Source: Actinomycetes bacterium
GTDB taxonomy: Bacteria; Actinomycetota; Coriobacteriia; Coriobacteriales; Atopobiaceae
Direction of reading: 5' to 3'
Length of the DNA: 39,484 bases
Assembly: GCA_029546925.1 (NCBI GenBank)
Contig: JAKPQM010000142.1
Coordinates: forward strand, 1-39,484
The translations under genes were made by a program, and so were the position numbers. The notes under the pieces are model-generated. The model did no database searches. It saw nothing but the letters and a program-made list of their open reading frames with translations, and had not been told where the DNA came from. Positions 39,305-39,484 of the stretch are shown here, in pieces. Positions within the stretch are counted from its first letter, which is position 1. Each line of letters starts with the position of its first letter.

Positions 39305-39484
39305 ATGGCTAAGAAAGAAGAGTCGGCTTGGGACGTGATCCAGAAGCACATGATGTCGGGTATCGGCTACATGATCCCGCTCATCATGTCCTATACGATC
39401 ATCAAGGGCTTCATCCAGCTGGCAGCAACCATAGCTGGCGTCAATCTGGATGCTGCTGAGGCGCTCGCCGACCCCAACATGATC
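39305..39484 (+). CDS. PTS system fructose-family IIC component, N-terminal part
   Basis: The first 60 codons of a gene that runs off the right edge: MAKKEESAWDVIQKHMMSGI, then YMIPLIMSYTIIKGF, the start of the first membrane segment. The basic/amphipathic opening followed by SGIGYMIPLI is typical of the IIC of fructose-type PTS. AAGGAGAAAGAG precedes the ATG. It is co-transcribed with the IIB gene and is the sugar-translocating membrane channel of this second PTS. Confidence 0.88.
   Translation, partial: MAKKEESAWDVIQKHMMSGIGYMIPLIMSYTIIKGFIQLAATIAGVNLDAAEALADPNMI

Overview
The window is a chromosomal segment of about 39.5 kb around a bacterial replication origin. It is GC-rich (roughly 60%) with densely packed genes, many GTG or TTG starts and strong Shine-Dalgarno sites. 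The content fits a host-associated member of the actinobacterial class Coriobacteriia, for example Collinsella, Olsenella or Atopobium relatives. The supporting signs are a tandem pair of PafB/PafC-type WYL regulators, PTS sugar systems, and a giant SpaA/VaFE-repeat surface protein. The genus is inference.

Positions 1-11,850 hold the origin core. On the minus strand lie gyrB (partial), dciA (DUF721), recF, dnaN, dnaA and a GHKL-ATPase/winged-helix protein. From about 6.8 kb on the plus strand lie rpmH, rnpA, yidD, yidC, jag, rsmG, parA, parB and a small membrane protein. Transcription diverges from 6.55-6.87 kb. DnaA-box-like 9-mers occur there, in a striking head-to-head palindrome, and also in the dnaA promoter. 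Two 16-bp parS sites in opposite orientation flank the rsmG/parA junction.

Positions 11,970-19,000 hold housekeeping and DNA-repair genes: rlmN (minus) diverging from ddl, a DinG-like exonuclease-helicase, and the convergent WYL pair.

Positions 19,000-33,100 are accessory. They hold an XRE regulator/membrane protein pair with a clear operator, a 151-bp element with 36-bp inverted termini, a membrane M28-type peptidase homologue with apparently degenerate metal ligands, and the 1482-residue surface protein. A sugar locus follows: a GatZ/KbaZ-like aldolase subunit and a fructose-type PTS IIBC, diverging from a LacI regulator. Then come an alpha/beta hydrolase and tRNA-Gly(CCC). Two copies of a long, perfectly palindromic dispersed repeat frame this sugar locus.

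Positions 33,100-39,484 hold four tandem palindromic repeats, an M29 aminopeptidase, a decayed fragment of a PRD-type regulator, an intact PRD/EIIB/EIIA regulator, a DUF4143 ATPase preceded by four helically phased repeats, and the start of a second fructose-type PTS operon (separate IIB, then IIC running off the edge). Besides the origin layout, the most unusual material is this set of unexplained palindromes and phased repeats.
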